Positions 52,222-62,956 of a stretch of 64,000 bases of DNA are shown here, piece after piece. The notes under the pieces are model-generated. The model made no database searches. It was given only the letters and a program-made list of their open reading frames with translations, and was not told the DNA's origin. Position 1 is the first letter of the stretch. The number at the start of each line of letters is the position of its first letter. Origin of the DNA: JADJOM01 sp963817435 (GTDB taxonomy: Bacteria; Gemmatimonadota; Gemmatimonadetes; Gemmatimonadales; GWC2-71-9); NCBI GenBank assembly GCA_963817435.1, contig CAWFNY010000003.1:434001-498000 (forward strand), read 5' to 3'. A program made the position numbers and the translations under genes.

Positions 52222-53120
52222 TGGGCTACCGCTACTTCATCTGCGACGTCTTTACCGACCGTCGCTTCGGCGGCAATCAGCTCGCGGTGCTGCCCGACGC
52301 GCGCGGGCTCACCGACCGGCAGATGCAGCAGATCGCCAGGGAGTTCAACTTCGCCGAGACCACCTTCGTGCTGCCGCCGGAGCAGGGGCAGACGCGCCGG
52401 GTCCGAATCTTCACCCCGACCAAGGAGGTGCCGTTCGCCGGTCACCCGAATGTGGGGACCGCCTTCGTCCTCGCCTCGATCGGGGAATTCGGTCTGGTCG
52501 AGCATTCCATGACCGTGACCTTCGAGGAAGGGGCGGGACTGGTACCGGTCACGATCGAACGCCGGGCCGATCAGCAGTTCTGGTGCGAACTCTCCGCGCC
52601 GGAGACCCTGTCCATCGGCAAGCGGATCTCGGCGGAGACGCTCGCCGCCGCAGTCTCGCTGACGGCCGATGACGTGGTGACCACGACCCATCTGCCGCTC
52701 GTGGTTTCGGTCGGTCTCCCGTTTCTGGTGGCGGAGCTCCGCGATCGCGGCGCATTGGAGCGGGCACGGAGCAACATGACCGGACTCGATGTGATTATGG
52801 CGCAGGGGATCGTTCCGGACATCCACTTGTACGTGCAGAGTCACGACGACTTCGCCATCCGGGCCCGGATGTTCGCGCCGTTCGACGGTATTCCCGAGGA
52901 TCCCGCCACCGGCAGTGCCAACGCCGCGCTGGCCGCGCTGCTCACCCACTGCAAGGCGGAGCAGGAAGGCGATTTCCGCTGGCGGATCGCGCAGGGCGTG
53001 GAAATGGGCCGACCCAGCGTCCTCGAAGCGCGCACCGAGAAGCGGGGCGGCCACGTCACGGCAACGCGCATCGGCGGCGCCTCGGTGCTGGTGAGCGAGG
53101 GCACCATCGAGGTGGACTAG
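52221..53120 (+). CDS. PhzF-family epimerase/isomerase
   Basis: A 299-residue PhzF-fold protein, a two-domain relative of diaminopimelate epimerase. Motifs: FICDVFTDRRFGGNQLAVLP, EFNFAETTFVLPP with the catalytic Glu, FTPTKEVPFAGHPNVGTAF and FAPFDGIPEDPATGSANAAL. Outside phenazine producers, these proteins are common and of unknown specificity; no phenazine genes are present. It is coupled to the SDR gene. Its stop and that of the convergent flavin reductase share the four bases CTAG. Confidence 0.9.
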   Translation: MGYRYFICDVFTDRRFGGNQLAVLPDARGLTDRQMQQIAREFNFAETTFVLPPEQGQTRRVRIFTPTKEVPFAGHPNVGTAFVLASIGEFGLVEHSMTVTFEEGAGLVPVTIERRADQQFWCELSAPETLSIGKRISAETLAAAVSLTADDVVTTTHLPLVVSVGLPFLVAELRDRGALERARSNMTGLDVIMAQGIVPDIHLYVQSHDDFAIRARMFAPFDGIPEDPATGSANAALAALLTHCKAEQEGDFRWRIAQGVEMGRPSVLEARTEKRGGHVTATRIGGASVLVSEGTIEVD

Positions 53121-53785
53121 ACCGCCACCGGTTCTGCCGGGCGGGGCACGGGCCGGTACGCCGACTCCGGGATCTCCGCCAGCGTCGAATGGTGCACGAT
53201 GTCTCCCAGCCCGAAGAACTGACAGAAGTTCATGATCAGCGGCCGCCACCGCTCCGGATCGATCCGATCCTTGTGGCCGGCCATCCGGATCCGCTCGTCG
53301 ACATGCACCCGCAGCACCCGCACCTCGAGCGCCACCAGCTTCCCCCGCCGGTCCGGGTCGCTCTCCGCGAGCGGCAGCGAGGTCTCCAGCACCGCCTCGA
53401 GCTGCACCGGACACTCCGTGACCCGCGGCGCCCCCACCAGCTCGGACTCCACCGCTGTCAGTCCCGCCACGCCGAACTTGTTCTTCTCGTGACGGTAGCC
53501 CATCGCGACTTTGTGAGGCGGCACCGGCGATGAGCCGGTGGTCTTCGCCAGCCGGTTCACCGCCGCGACCTGGTCGACCGATGGAAGATTCAAAACGCAC
53601 TCGCGGGTGCGCAGGATGTTCGCCGGGGTGTGTGACCGGGCGCCGAAGCCGAGCAGGCAGCTCCGCCCGAGCCACCAGGCGGAGGACATGGGGGCGAGGT
53701 TGGCCGAGCCGTCCTCGTTGAGCGAACTCACGAGTACGACCGGAGTACCGAAGTAGAGGATCGCGGGATCGATGGTCACATGCAT
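53117..53785 (-). CDS. Flavin reductase-like FMN-binding split-barrel protein
   Basis: A 222-residue protein of the flavin reductase-like split-barrel superfamily. The family pattern is at the start (PVVLVSSLNEDGSANLAPMS, then WWLGRSCLLGFGARSHTPAN) with FMN-contacting residues, and ENL-like ECVLNLPS. It probably reduces FMN with NAD(P)H or uses it as cofactor. The ATG at 53785 is chosen because upstream in-frame codons are not protein-like. It is convergent with the PhzF gene and divergent from the ChaN-like gene. Confidence 0.87.
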   Translation of the reverse strand: MHVTIDPAILYFGTPVVLVSSLNEDGSANLAPMSSAWWLGRSCLLGFGARSHTPANILRTRECVLNLPSVDQVAAVNRLAKTTGSSPVPPHKVAMGYRHEKNKFGVAGLTAVESELVGAPRVTECPVQLEAVLETSLPLAESDPDRRGKLVALEVRVLRVHVDERIRMAGHKDRIDPERWRPLIMNFCQFFGLGDIVHHSTLAEIPESAYRPVPRPAEPVAV

Positions 53786-53936
53786 GGTGCGATGTCCGGG
53801 TTCGGGGAGCAGCCATCCGTCACGCCGGCCAATCTTGGAGGAATCCTCCCACGCGGCTATCCGCTTCTTGCGGTCATATCCGTGCAGCCATCCCGCCCTC
53901 CTTTGCATGGTGCCCGCCCGGACCTTACTTTCGCAG

Positions 53937-54836
53937 ATGCGAACTCTCCTGCGTTTGGTTCCCGTGCTGGTCATCGCCGCCTGCGGCGGGCATGCTGCCT
54001 CGGCCGTCTCACCCATCGCCTTGACGCTCCCCGACTCGACCATCGTGCTCGATGGCGCGACCGGCGCGCCGGTCACCAGCGCCGAGCTGCTCAGGCGCAT
54101 CGCCTCGGCGGATTTCGTGCTGCTCGGCGAGTACCACGACAATACCCGCGACCATCAGGCCCGCGGCACCCTGATCACCACCGCCGGCACGCGGCACCCC
54201 GGCATCGTGTTCGAGCAGTTCGCCCGGACCAGCGCCCCGATCCCGCTCCCCGCCGCCGGAGATTCGCTCGAACCCTGGCTCGATCAGCACGGCTTCGACC
54301 GGAAGGGGTGGCAGTGGCCGATGCATCGTCCCGTGGTCGAGGCGGCGATCGCCAGCCGGAGCGCGATCTGGGGCAGCGGACTGTCGCGGGATACCCTCCG
54401 CACCGTGGTCCGTGGCGGCCGCGATGCCTCGCCCGCCGCGCTGCTTCAGTTGATGAACCGGGTCCCGCTCGACTCCGCCGCGCGGGCCGCGATCGACCAC
54501 GAACTTTTCGTCGATCACTGTGGCAAGCTGCCCGCCAGCATGATGCCGGGGATGCGCGCGGCACAGGAGGTCCGGGATGCCTCGATGACGGCCGCGCTCC
54601 TCGCCGCTGGCACCCATGGGCCGGCATGGCTCATCGCCGGCAACGGTCATGTGCGGAGCGACATGGGAGTGCCGCGGCTGCTGCGCACCGTGGCGCCGGC
54701 GAAGTCGGTGCTGGCCGTGGGCTTTCTCGAGCGTGACAGCCTCGGCGCACTACCCGACGCGGTGGAACGTCAGCGCTACCAGATCGTCGTCGTCACCCCG
54801 CCCGCGCCCCGCGAGGATCCCTGCGCCGGGCTGTAG
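53937..54836 (+). CDS. ChaN-family haem-binding lipoprotein
   Basis: A 299-residue lipoprotein with lipobox VIAAC. The ChaN/DUF399 family appears in DFVLLGEYHDNTRDHQARG (the conserved Glu and His residues), HPGIVFEQFARTS, then WPMHRPVVEAAIA and a late LIAGNGHVRSDMGVPRLL. Characterised relatives are outer-membrane lipoproteins linked to haem or iron uptake. No haem transport genes lie nearby. The start at 53937 gives the signal peptide; the upstream frame is not protein-like. Confidence 0.83.
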   Translation: MRTLLRLVPVLVIAACGGHAASAVSPIALTLPDSTIVLDGATGAPVTSAELLRRIASADFVLLGEYHDNTRDHQARGTLITTAGTRHPGIVFEQFARTSAPIPLPAAGDSLEPWLDQHGFDRKGWQWPMHRPVVEAAIASRSAIWGSGLSRDTLRTVVRGGRDASPAALLQLMNRVPLDSAARAAIDHELFVDHCGKLPASMMPGMRAAQEVRDASMTAALLAAGTHGPAWLIAGNGHVRSDMGVPRLLRTVAPAKSVLAVGFLERDSLGALPDAVERQRYQIVVVTPPAPREDPCAGL

Positions 54837-54859
54837 CCCGCCAGGATGGAGAGCGCGTC

Positions 54860-55453
54860 GTGACCAAGGGCCGGCTCGAGGCATTCAGCGACGGCGTCAT
54901 CGCCATCATCATCACCATCATGGTGCTCGAACTCCGGGCGCCGCATGGCGAGAGCCTCTCCGATCTGCACCCGCTGTGGCCGGTGCTGACCAGCTACGTG
55001 CTGAGCTATGTGTATCTGGGGATCTACTGGAACAACCATCATCACATGCTGCACGCCACTCGACGGGTGAGTGGCGCGGTGCTCTGGGCCAATCTGCACC
55101 TGCTGTTCTGGCTGTCGCTCTTTCCCTTCGGTACCAGCTGGGTGGGCGAAACCCACTTCGCTGCCGCGCCGATGGCCTTCTACGGTGCCATCCTGCTGAT
55201 GGCCGCGATCGCCTACTTCGTGCTGCAGGGCGCGATCCTCTGCGCGGAAGGCTCCGACTCGCTTCTCGCCCGGGCCATCGGCGGCGACTTCAAAGGCAAG
55301 TTCTCTCCCGTCGCATACCTCGTGGCCATCCCCTCCGCGTTCCTCAGCCCATGGATCTCGGGCGCGATCTACCTCGGCGTCGCGCTGATGTGGCTGATCC
55401 CCGACCGGCGCATCGAGCGGGTGCTGAGTGACCCCGAGGCTCATCAGGCCTGA
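54860..55453 (+). CDS. TMEM175-family potassium channel-like membrane protein
   Basis: A 197-residue membrane protein of the DUF1211/TMEM175 family with six predicted helices. The hallmark RxxxFSD motif is at the very start (GRLEAFSDGVIAIIITIMVL), and YLGIYWNNHHHMLHATRRV follows in helix 2-3. Bacterial members form tetrameric K+-selective channels. The GTG start at 54860 fits the position of the motif, with GGAG about nine bases upstream. It may be co-transcribed with the ChaN-like gene 23 bases upstream. Confidence 0.9.
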   Translation: MTKGRLEAFSDGVIAIIITIMVLELRAPHGESLSDLHPLWPVLTSYVLSYVYLGIYWNNHHHMLHATRRVSGAVLWANLHLLFWLSLFPFGTSWVGETHFAAAPMAFYGAILLMAAIAYFVLQGAILCAEGSDSLLARAIGGDFKGKFSPVAYLVAIPSAFLSPWISGAIYLGVALMWLIPDRRIERVLSDPEAHQA

Positions 55454-55512
55454 GGCGACGCGGGTTCCAGGCCTCGCGACCCTGCTCCTCGGGTGTCGCC
55501 CGTCATGCCCCG

Positions 55513-56542
55513 CTAGTTGGCCCGGAACAGGTACGCCGTGACGAAGGTGGTCTGCGGCACGTATGAATACAGCCGCAGCGCGACGAAACTCGGCCACCGG
55601 GCCGGCTGCCGCCTCACAACGAGTTCACTCGTCAGCGTCACTGTGGTGGGTGGTATCGCCGAATTCGCCTCGGCACGTATCGGCGCCCGCTCCTCGAAGA
55701 TGCTGGGCTCCAGCCGGTCGGCGGGGATCTGCGCGAAGACGAACTTCTCGGTTGGTCCCGTTCCCACTGTGAGATAGGAGCCGAGCCGGAAATTGCAGCC
55801 CCCGCCGACCAGCTCCGTGGTCAGGGTCATCCGAATCCGCATCCCCTCCCGGACAAAGCTCAGGTCCGGGTCGAACTGCCACGACATCCTCCAGGTCTCG
55901 CTGCAGGTCGCGCTGGTCTTGTAGCGCATCGTGACGTCGCCGCCCGACGGGGTCGCGGAACTGCCCAGGACTTCGGCGCGCGGGTTGTCGCCGGGCGAGC
56001 CCATCATCTGCTGGAGCACCCATCCCTCTCCGCTGGCTGCGGGTCCCGGGGCGGGAGTCTCCGCCGGCAACGTGGGTCGCGCGGCCTGATTCAATTGCTG
56101 GGTCGCCGCCGCGTAGTCCTGGCGGACCCGTGCCAGCCTTCTGGCGATCTCGGGAAGCACCTCCCGCTGAATGCCCTCCTTGATCTGATTGCTGAACCGG
56201 AGCGCCTGGGCGATGAAGTCGCTCAGTGTGGCGACATCGGAAGGCAGGTTCAGCCGGCCGGCCATCTTCCACCGCAGCAGTTGCAGGGTATAGACGTCGA
56301 GGGGCATCCCCACGGGAGGCCCGGCCAGCGGTGTCAGGAGAACGATCTCGGGCCGCATCCAGTCCTGATAGAAGGCCTGCTCCTCCAGGAGGTCGCGCTC
56401 GTCCTGCTGGAGCTGGGCGATCTGACTGCGGAGCTGGGCGGGATCGGGTCGCTGGGCGGAGACGGACGAAGTGACGATGGCGAGGGCCAGCCAGAAGGAG
56501 TGCGGCGGTCCGCCGGATCGGCTGGACGGATTCCCGGTTCAT
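55513..56542 (-). CDS. Exported protein of unknown function, frameshifted in the signal peptide
   Basis: Inferred product of about 342 residues. The ATG at 56542 starts a signal peptide (MNRESVQPIRRTAALLLA), and after one extra base near 56488 the frame continues ALAIVTSSVSAQ into the mature protein. Next come a coiled-coil-like segment (LRSQIAQLQQDERDLLEEQA), a helical region, and a C-terminal beta-rich part with CSETWRMSWQFDPDLSFV and VGGGCNFRLGSYL; a conserved-looking Cys pair (ATCSETW, GGCNF) may form a disulfide. I do not recognise the family. As written, the downstream frame starts only at an internal ATG near 56358, without a signal peptide. Confidence 0.68.
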
Positions 56543-56752
56543 GGAAGCATCCTGTTCCGGAAGCCCGCTCTGGCAGGCGTGGCTGGACCGCTCTCATGAG
56601 CGCAGCCGCTGTCGGGGAGCACGGGCTCCCTGCAACCAGTATGCACTTGAGGGGCTGAAGCGGCGGTGAAACCGCGGTGAGAGTATGGCCGCGAGGCCCG
56701 CCGCCTGACCGAACTGCTGGCGGCTCCTCCGGATGCGGGATAACATCATCCC

Positions 56753-58124
56753 ATGGATGATGCGCTCATCCGCGGGTTGCACGCTCGCCTGCGCGATGCC
56801 CTCGGTAGCCAGTTCGAGATCGCCGAACTCCTCGGGGCCGGCGGCTTCGCGGGCGTCTTCCGCGCGCGCGATCCGGTGCTCGGCCGCGATGTCGCCATCA
56901 AGGTGTTCGACCCAGCGCTCTCCCTCAGCGATGCCGCCGCCGACCGGCTGCTCGCCGAGGCGCGGCTGGTGGCCTCGATCGAGCATCCGCACATCGTGCC
57001 GCTCTACGAGGCGGGAATCGAGAAGGGCCTCGTCTACCTCGTCATGCGCTGCCTGCCGGACGGCACCGTAGGCGACCGGCTCAAGCGGAGCGGGCCTCTC
57101 CCTGCCGCCGATGTCGCCCGGATCGGGACGGAAGTCGCTGACGCGCTGGCCGCCGCGCATGCGCGGGGTGTGGTCCACCTCGACATCAAGCCCGACAACA
57201 TCCTGCTCGATACCCACGGCCATGCGCTGGTCAACGACTTCGGCATCGCGCAGGCGATCGCCACCTCCGAAGCGGCGCCGGACGGTGTGGTCAGCGGGAC
57301 GCCGCACTACATGAGTCCCGAGCAGGTGGCGGGCGACAGGCTCGACGGTCGCTCCGACGTCTACTCCCTGGGCGTGGTGCTCTACGAGCTGGCGACGGGG
57401 ACGCTGCCCGTCGGCGGCGACTCGTCGGCGAACGTGATGGCGAATCAGATCCGGCAGGAGCCGGCACCGCTTGCCAGCATCGCGCCCGACCTGCCGACCC
57501 CGCTCGCGAAGGTGATCACCCGCGCCCTCGCCAAGGACCCCGCGGCGCGATGGACCTCGGCGAAGGAGATGGCGGATGCGCTCCGCGCCGCGAGCGCGGC
57601 CGATCAGCTCATCACCCCCCGGATGGCGAGCCGGCGCACCCGGCGCCGCTGGTATGGACGACTGGGATTCCTGCTTGGTGGGCTGGTGGTCGGGATCGGC
57701 ATCATCGCCTATCTGGTGATCCGCACCCTGCAGGCGATGTTCTCCGGCGAGCCGCCCGCCCTCGACGCGACGGGCAGCGCGATTCCTCCCGCCATCCTCG
57801 ATTCGGCGCGCAGCCTCGGCATTCTCGCCGAGGGCGATACGGCGCTCTACGTCTTCGCGCGTCACGGGGACGGCGTCCGCGATGCGCTGATCATCACCAG
57901 CCGCGACCTGGTCATCGCGCGCCATGGCGCCGCACGCCACTACGCCCGCGCCAGCGACTTTGACGTCAGATCTGAAGCGGGTGGGAGAGCGCGGCGTCGT
58001 GCTGCTCGGCTACAAGGGCACCAGGCGGACCGATACGCTGTACGATTCGATCACCGGGATCGAGATGCAGAGGCTGGGGGTCGCGCTCAGCAAGCACCTG
58101 ACCGAGCGGCCGGCCAGGCCGTAG
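56753..58124 (+). CDS. Ser/Thr protein kinase with one membrane helix, frameshifted near its end
   Basis: Inferred product of about 456 residues. Kinase domain (about 22-285): LLGAGGFAGVFRARDPVLG, VAIKVF Lys, catalytic loop HLDIKPDN and NDFGIAQA, SPEQVAGDRLDGRSDVYSLG. The usual HRD Arg is replaced by Leu (HLD), making it a non-RD kinase. A membrane helix (LGFLLGGLVVGIGIIAYLVI) follows at about 304-323, then a small extracytoplasmic domain. One extra base near 57965 breaks this domain; the next frame continues SDLKRVGERGVVLLGYKG to a stop at 58124. The domain is short and unlike the TPR or TolB types seen elsewhere here. It converges with the large histidine kinase. Confidence 0.85.
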
Positions 58125-58173
58125 TCATCCTCCGTCCGCGGCGGCGCCCGGCGATGCGGCAGCGCTCCCCGTT

Positions 58174-61100
58174 CTACCCGGGACGCGGAAGCCTCGGTTC
58201 GTCGAGCGCCTGGCGGACGGTCGTGGCAAGCTCGGCCGAAGTGTACGGCTTGGAAAGCAGCCGTCGGCCGGGATCGAGCTGGAGCAGCCGGCTGACCAGA
58301 TCCGGACTGTAGCCACTGACATAGATGATGCGGAGTTGGGGACGCCGAGCGCTCAGGGCGTCCGCCAGCTCCCGTCCCGACATCCCGCCCGGCATGACCA
58401 GGTCCGTCAGCAGCAGGTCGATCTCCGGGGCGTCCTGCCAGACGGCAATCGCGGTTGCGGCCGAATCGGCCTCGAGCACCGTGTATCCGTAGCGCTCGAG
58501 CACGGCACGGCTCAGCGCGCGCACGGACGGATCGTCCTCGACCAGCAGGATCGTCTCCACCCCACCCCGCACCGCGGGAGCCGCGGCTTCCCTGGGGAGA
58601 GATCTCGAGGTGCGATGCACCGCAGGGATGAAGACGCGGAAGGTGCTGCCGCGACCCACCTCGCTATCGACCTCGATCCATCCGTGATGCTGCTGCACGA
58701 TCGCGAACACGGTCGCGAGGCCGAGACCCGTTCCCTTGCCCGTTTCCTTGGTGGTGAAGAACGGCTCGAAGATTCGGGGAATATCCGCGGGTGCAATGCC
58801 GCACCCGGTGTCGGTGACCGAAAGGCAGACGTGCCGCCCGCCGCTGGTGCCGGGGTGGAGTGCGGCCCGCTGATCGCTCACCGATACCGCCTCCAGCGCC
58901 ACGGTCAGCCGTCCACCGCCAGGCATGGCGTCCCGTGCGTTGATCGCCAGGTTCATCAGGACCTGCTCCATCATGCCGGGATCGGCGTGGAGTAGCGGCA
59001 GCGAAGGTGCGAAGCGGGTCTCCAGGGTGATGTCCTCGCCGAGTACCCGGCGCAGCAGCCGGGTCATGTTGCCGATGGTCTCGCTGGCATCGAGATCGAC
59101 GGGCCGAGGCACCTGGCGTCGGCTGAACGTCAGCATCTGCCGGGTGAGGTTGGCCGCGCGCTCGGCGGCCCCCTGGATCTCGCGCAGGCCGTCGCGGGTC
59201 GCCGGCGACCCCGCCACGTCATCCAGCAGCAGGCTCGACTGCATCTGGATCACCGCCAGCAGATTGTTGAAGTCGTGCGCGATTCCGCCGGCAAGCCGTC
59301 CCACCGCCTCCATCTTCTGGGACTGCCGCAGCTGGTCCTCGAGCTCACGCTGGACGGTGATGTCCTCCGCGACCCCCGCGATCCGGTACACTCGCCCATT
59401 CGCGTCCCGGATCGGGAACGCCCGGTCGTGGATCCAGCGTATTCCGTCGTCCCGCACGATACGGTACTCCACGTCATACCCGCCCTCCGCCTGCTGGGCC
59501 ACCGCTTGTCGCACCCGTGCCCGGTCATCGGGATGGACCAGGTCGAGCCAGGCCCCGGCATCGGTGTACAGCGTTTCACACTTGCGCCCGAACACTCGTT
59601 CGTAGGCCGGACTGATGTAGCTCATCTCGGTCTTGGCCGCGTCGGTCAGCCAGAAGACCTCGTCGATGTTCTCGGTGACCTGCCGGAAGCGCTGCTCGCT
59701 GGCGCGCAGCGCTTCGACGGCCCGCTCCCGTTCGGTGACGTCCCGGACCAGGGCGAGGGCGGTCGCGCTTTCCAGGCCGGCGGCCGACTCCGGAATCAGC
59801 CGGACGTTGAACACATGTTCGCCATCGGCGAGCGGGAGATGCAGCACGGTTTCGAGCGGAGTGCCGCTGGCACAGACTGCGGCGATCCGCTCGCGCAAAT
59901 CACCATAAAGCTCCGGCAGCGAGCCAACCACGCCAAAGCCGGTCACTTCGCCCAGCTTCCGGCCGATGTGCTGCTCGGCGGGTACACCGGTGAGCCGCTC
60001 CAGGGCGCTGTTGGCATAGAGGTAGCGGCCCTCGTTGCCGAAGCGCAGGATGATGTCGGGGGAGTGTTCGGCGAGCGAACGGAACTGGCGCTCGGTTTCC
60101 TTCAGCGCGCTGACGTCACGCCCGATGCCAAGGACGGTCGCGATGCTGCCCTCGGCATCATGCTCCGGTACAAGACTCAGGTGGACGTCGCGGGTGCCCT
60201 GGGTCGTGATCCAGGGAAGTTCGAGTACGACCCCGTTGCCGCTGGCGAACACGTCCCGGATGGCCGCGGTCACCTGCGCCAGCGCGGACTCGATAATCGG
60301 GGGCGGAGTGGTGGAATACCGGGCGCCAAACGGGGTGCCGATCAGCGCTTCTGCGGGCTGTCCCACTGCCCGGGCGAATGCCGGATTCACATAGACCCGG
60401 TGGAGTTGCCGGTCCCAGCGCACCAGGAAATCAGGAGTGTTCTCGGCGAGGCTGCGGTACTCCCGCTCCCGCGCGGCCACATCCGACGCCGCACGGCGCC
60501 GGTCGGTAATGTCGTGGAAGGTGGTCACCACGGCGTAGGGGAGCCCGCCTTCCGGGCCGATCAGCGGCTCGGAGTTGATGGAGATCCAGACCAGCGTTCC
60601 ATCGGGCCGGTGGATCCCCATGACCACCTCCGAGCAGGGCTCGCCGGTGCGCAGGGTGACGATCGAAGGGTGCTCCCGCCCCGGGAACGGCGTGCCATCC
60701 TCATGGATCGCGCCCCAGTCCGGCGAATCGGACGTCTTGCCGAGCATCTCGGCGAACGTCCGGCCCTGGATCCGCTCGGCCGCGGGATTCACCGCGGTGA
60801 TCCTGCCATCGGCGTCCTGGAAGACGACGCCCTCGGCCATCGCGGTCACGAGCGAGCGGTACATGGTCTCGCTCTTGCGCAGCGCTCGCTCCGTCGCCTT
60901 TCGCTCCGAGACGTCCCGGACGATGGCCATGTTGTACGCCTGCTCCTCGAAACTGAAGTAGGTGCTGGTGACCTCCACCGGTATCGTGCGTCCTTCCCTG
61001 GTACGATGCGTGGTCTCGAGCGTCATCCGCTGCCGCGCCCGGATTTCGGGAAGGAATCGGGCCCACCGCTCCGGGTTCCACTCCGGGTCGATCTCGAATA

Positions 61101-62956
61101 CCCCCATCCCGCCGGTGAGCTCCTCCCGCGTGTAGCCGAGCGTCTCCGCTGCGCTCCGGTTCGCGTAGCTGAACCGGGGAGTGTCCCCTTCCATCAGGAA
61201 GATCCCCTCTCCCACCGAGTCCAGGGCATGATTGAGCAGGTACAACTGGCGCTCGGCGTGCTTCCGCTCGGTCTGGTCGCTGGCGATGCCTACCACGCTC
61301 AGCACCACTCCACGTTCGTCGCGCTCGGGGATGTGACGCACCTCGTAAGCGGCAGGGACCCTGCGGGGTCCGGAACGTCACGTCGAGCCGTTCCGGCACG
61401 CCAGAGGCGACGACCCGGGCGAGGCTTTCCTGCAGGGCGATGTTGTCGGCGGGCTGGTCACTGACACCGACCTCGAGCGGGGTGCGTCCCAGGATTGCCT
61501 CCGGGGGGACACCCGTGGTCCTGGTGATCGACGGGCTGATGTAGACGAAACGGCCCTGGGCGTCGAAGCGGCTGACGAAGTCGGGGAGGCTGTCCATCAG
61601 GGTGCTGAGCCGCCGTTCGGCCGTACGCAGCGCCTCTTCCGCCTGCCGGCGCTCGGTGACGTCCATCGTGATGCCCGTCATCAGCACCGGCTGACCGTCG
61701 GGGCCGGGGACCACCCGGCCGCGGGCGAGGTTCCAGTGCAGCGAGCCGTCGGGCCAGAGGACCCGCTTCTCGATCTCGTAGTCGGATCGGCTCTCGACCG
61801 CGCGTTTGAGCGCGGCATCGGTGGCGGCGCGGTCATCGGGGTGGACCGTCTCGAGGAAGCGCTCGTAGGTTACGTCGATGTCAGGCGGCAGACCGTAGAG
61901 CGCCTTGCACCGCTCCGACCAGGTGACCACGCCCGCCACGATGTCCCAGCTCCAGTCCCCCAGCCGGCCCGCGTCCATCGCCAGGTCCAGATTCGCCTGC
62001 ACCCGGCGGAGCTCGGCCTCCGCCCGGGCTCGCTCCGCCTGGCTCCTGAGCGTGGCCACCCCGTAGGCGACGTCGCCAGCCAGCTCGGAGAGGATGGCGA
62101 TCTCTTCGGTGTCGAAGGCGTCGGTCTCGGTCGAATAGATCTTGAGCACTCCGAGCGGCCCCGACTCCCCCAGCAGCGGCAGCGCGATGACCGAATGAAA
62201 GCCGTGCTCCCGCGCCGCCACCTTGCTCCCGGCGCCGTAGTCTGGCGCACTCTCGAGACCCCGCACAATGCAGAGATGGCCGGTCCGGATGGCTGTCGCG
62301 GCCGGCCCAGAGCCACTGGGCCCCTCGGCCCAGCTCAGGTCCGAGGCGGCGAGGAAGCCCTGGTCCGCCCCGGCAACCGCCGCGGGACGAAGGGTCCGCG
62401 CCGGGTCGTGCTCGACGAAGCCGACCCACGCCATCGGATAGCCGCCGATATCCACCGCGATCCGGCAGACGTCAGCCAGCAGGGCGCTTTCCTCGGTGGC
62501 GCGGATGAGGGACTGGTTGGAGTCACTCAGCATCCTGAGCGCGCGGTTGGCCCGGACCTGCGCCGCCTCGGCTTGCTTCTGCTCGGTGATGTCGACGTGG
62601 CTGCCGATCATGTGAGTCGGCCGTCCCTCGGCATCCCGCACGACGTCGGCCTGGGTCAGGATCCAGCGCCAGCTCCCGTCCTTGTGGCGCATGCGGAACT
62701 CGACCCGGTAGTCGGGCCAGGGATTGGCGAGATAATCCGCCAGCAGCCTGGTGATGCGGGGAAGATCCTCGGGGTGAACCCGGGATTCGAACTCAGCGAA
62801 GCTGTCGCCGATCTCCTCCGCTGAATAACCGAGCAGCTCTTTCCACTCGGCGGAGTAGGTCGCTGTGTTTCGCTTGAGGTCCCAGTCCCACAGGCCCACG
62901 CGCGCGGCGCGAAGGGCTGCACGGAGCAGGGCATCGGCCTTCTGCTGGTGGGTCAT
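58174..62956 (-). CDS. Soluble multi-PAS hybrid histidine kinase with receiver, frameshifted
   Basis: Inferred product of about 1593 residues without membrane helices: PAS, GAF, two PAS, then (after the frame break near 61354, one extra base) five more PAS domains, HisKA with GGIAHDFNNLLA, HATPase (NLAINARDAMPGG, then GKGTGLGLATVFAI) and a C-terminal receiver (ILLVEDDPSVRAL, LLLTDLVMPGG with phospho-Asp, LSKPYT with Lys). The break lies between RTPQGP and AAYEVRHIPE. None of the PAS domains has the LOV cysteine motif seen in the kinase at 30547. The inputs are unknown, but such stacks often bind haem, flavin or small ligands. Without correction the protein splits into two frames, and the kinase half has no proper start. 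Confidence 0.85.

Noticed and set aside
52221..53120. Phenazine biosynthesis
   Set aside because: PhzF-family proteins are widespread outside phenazine pathways and no other phz gene is present.
5199..62956. Programmed +1 frameshifting as an explanation for the broken genes
   Set aside because: The sites share no slippery sequence, rare codon or stop context, and they occur in unrelated genes. It remains only a remote alternative to sequence error.
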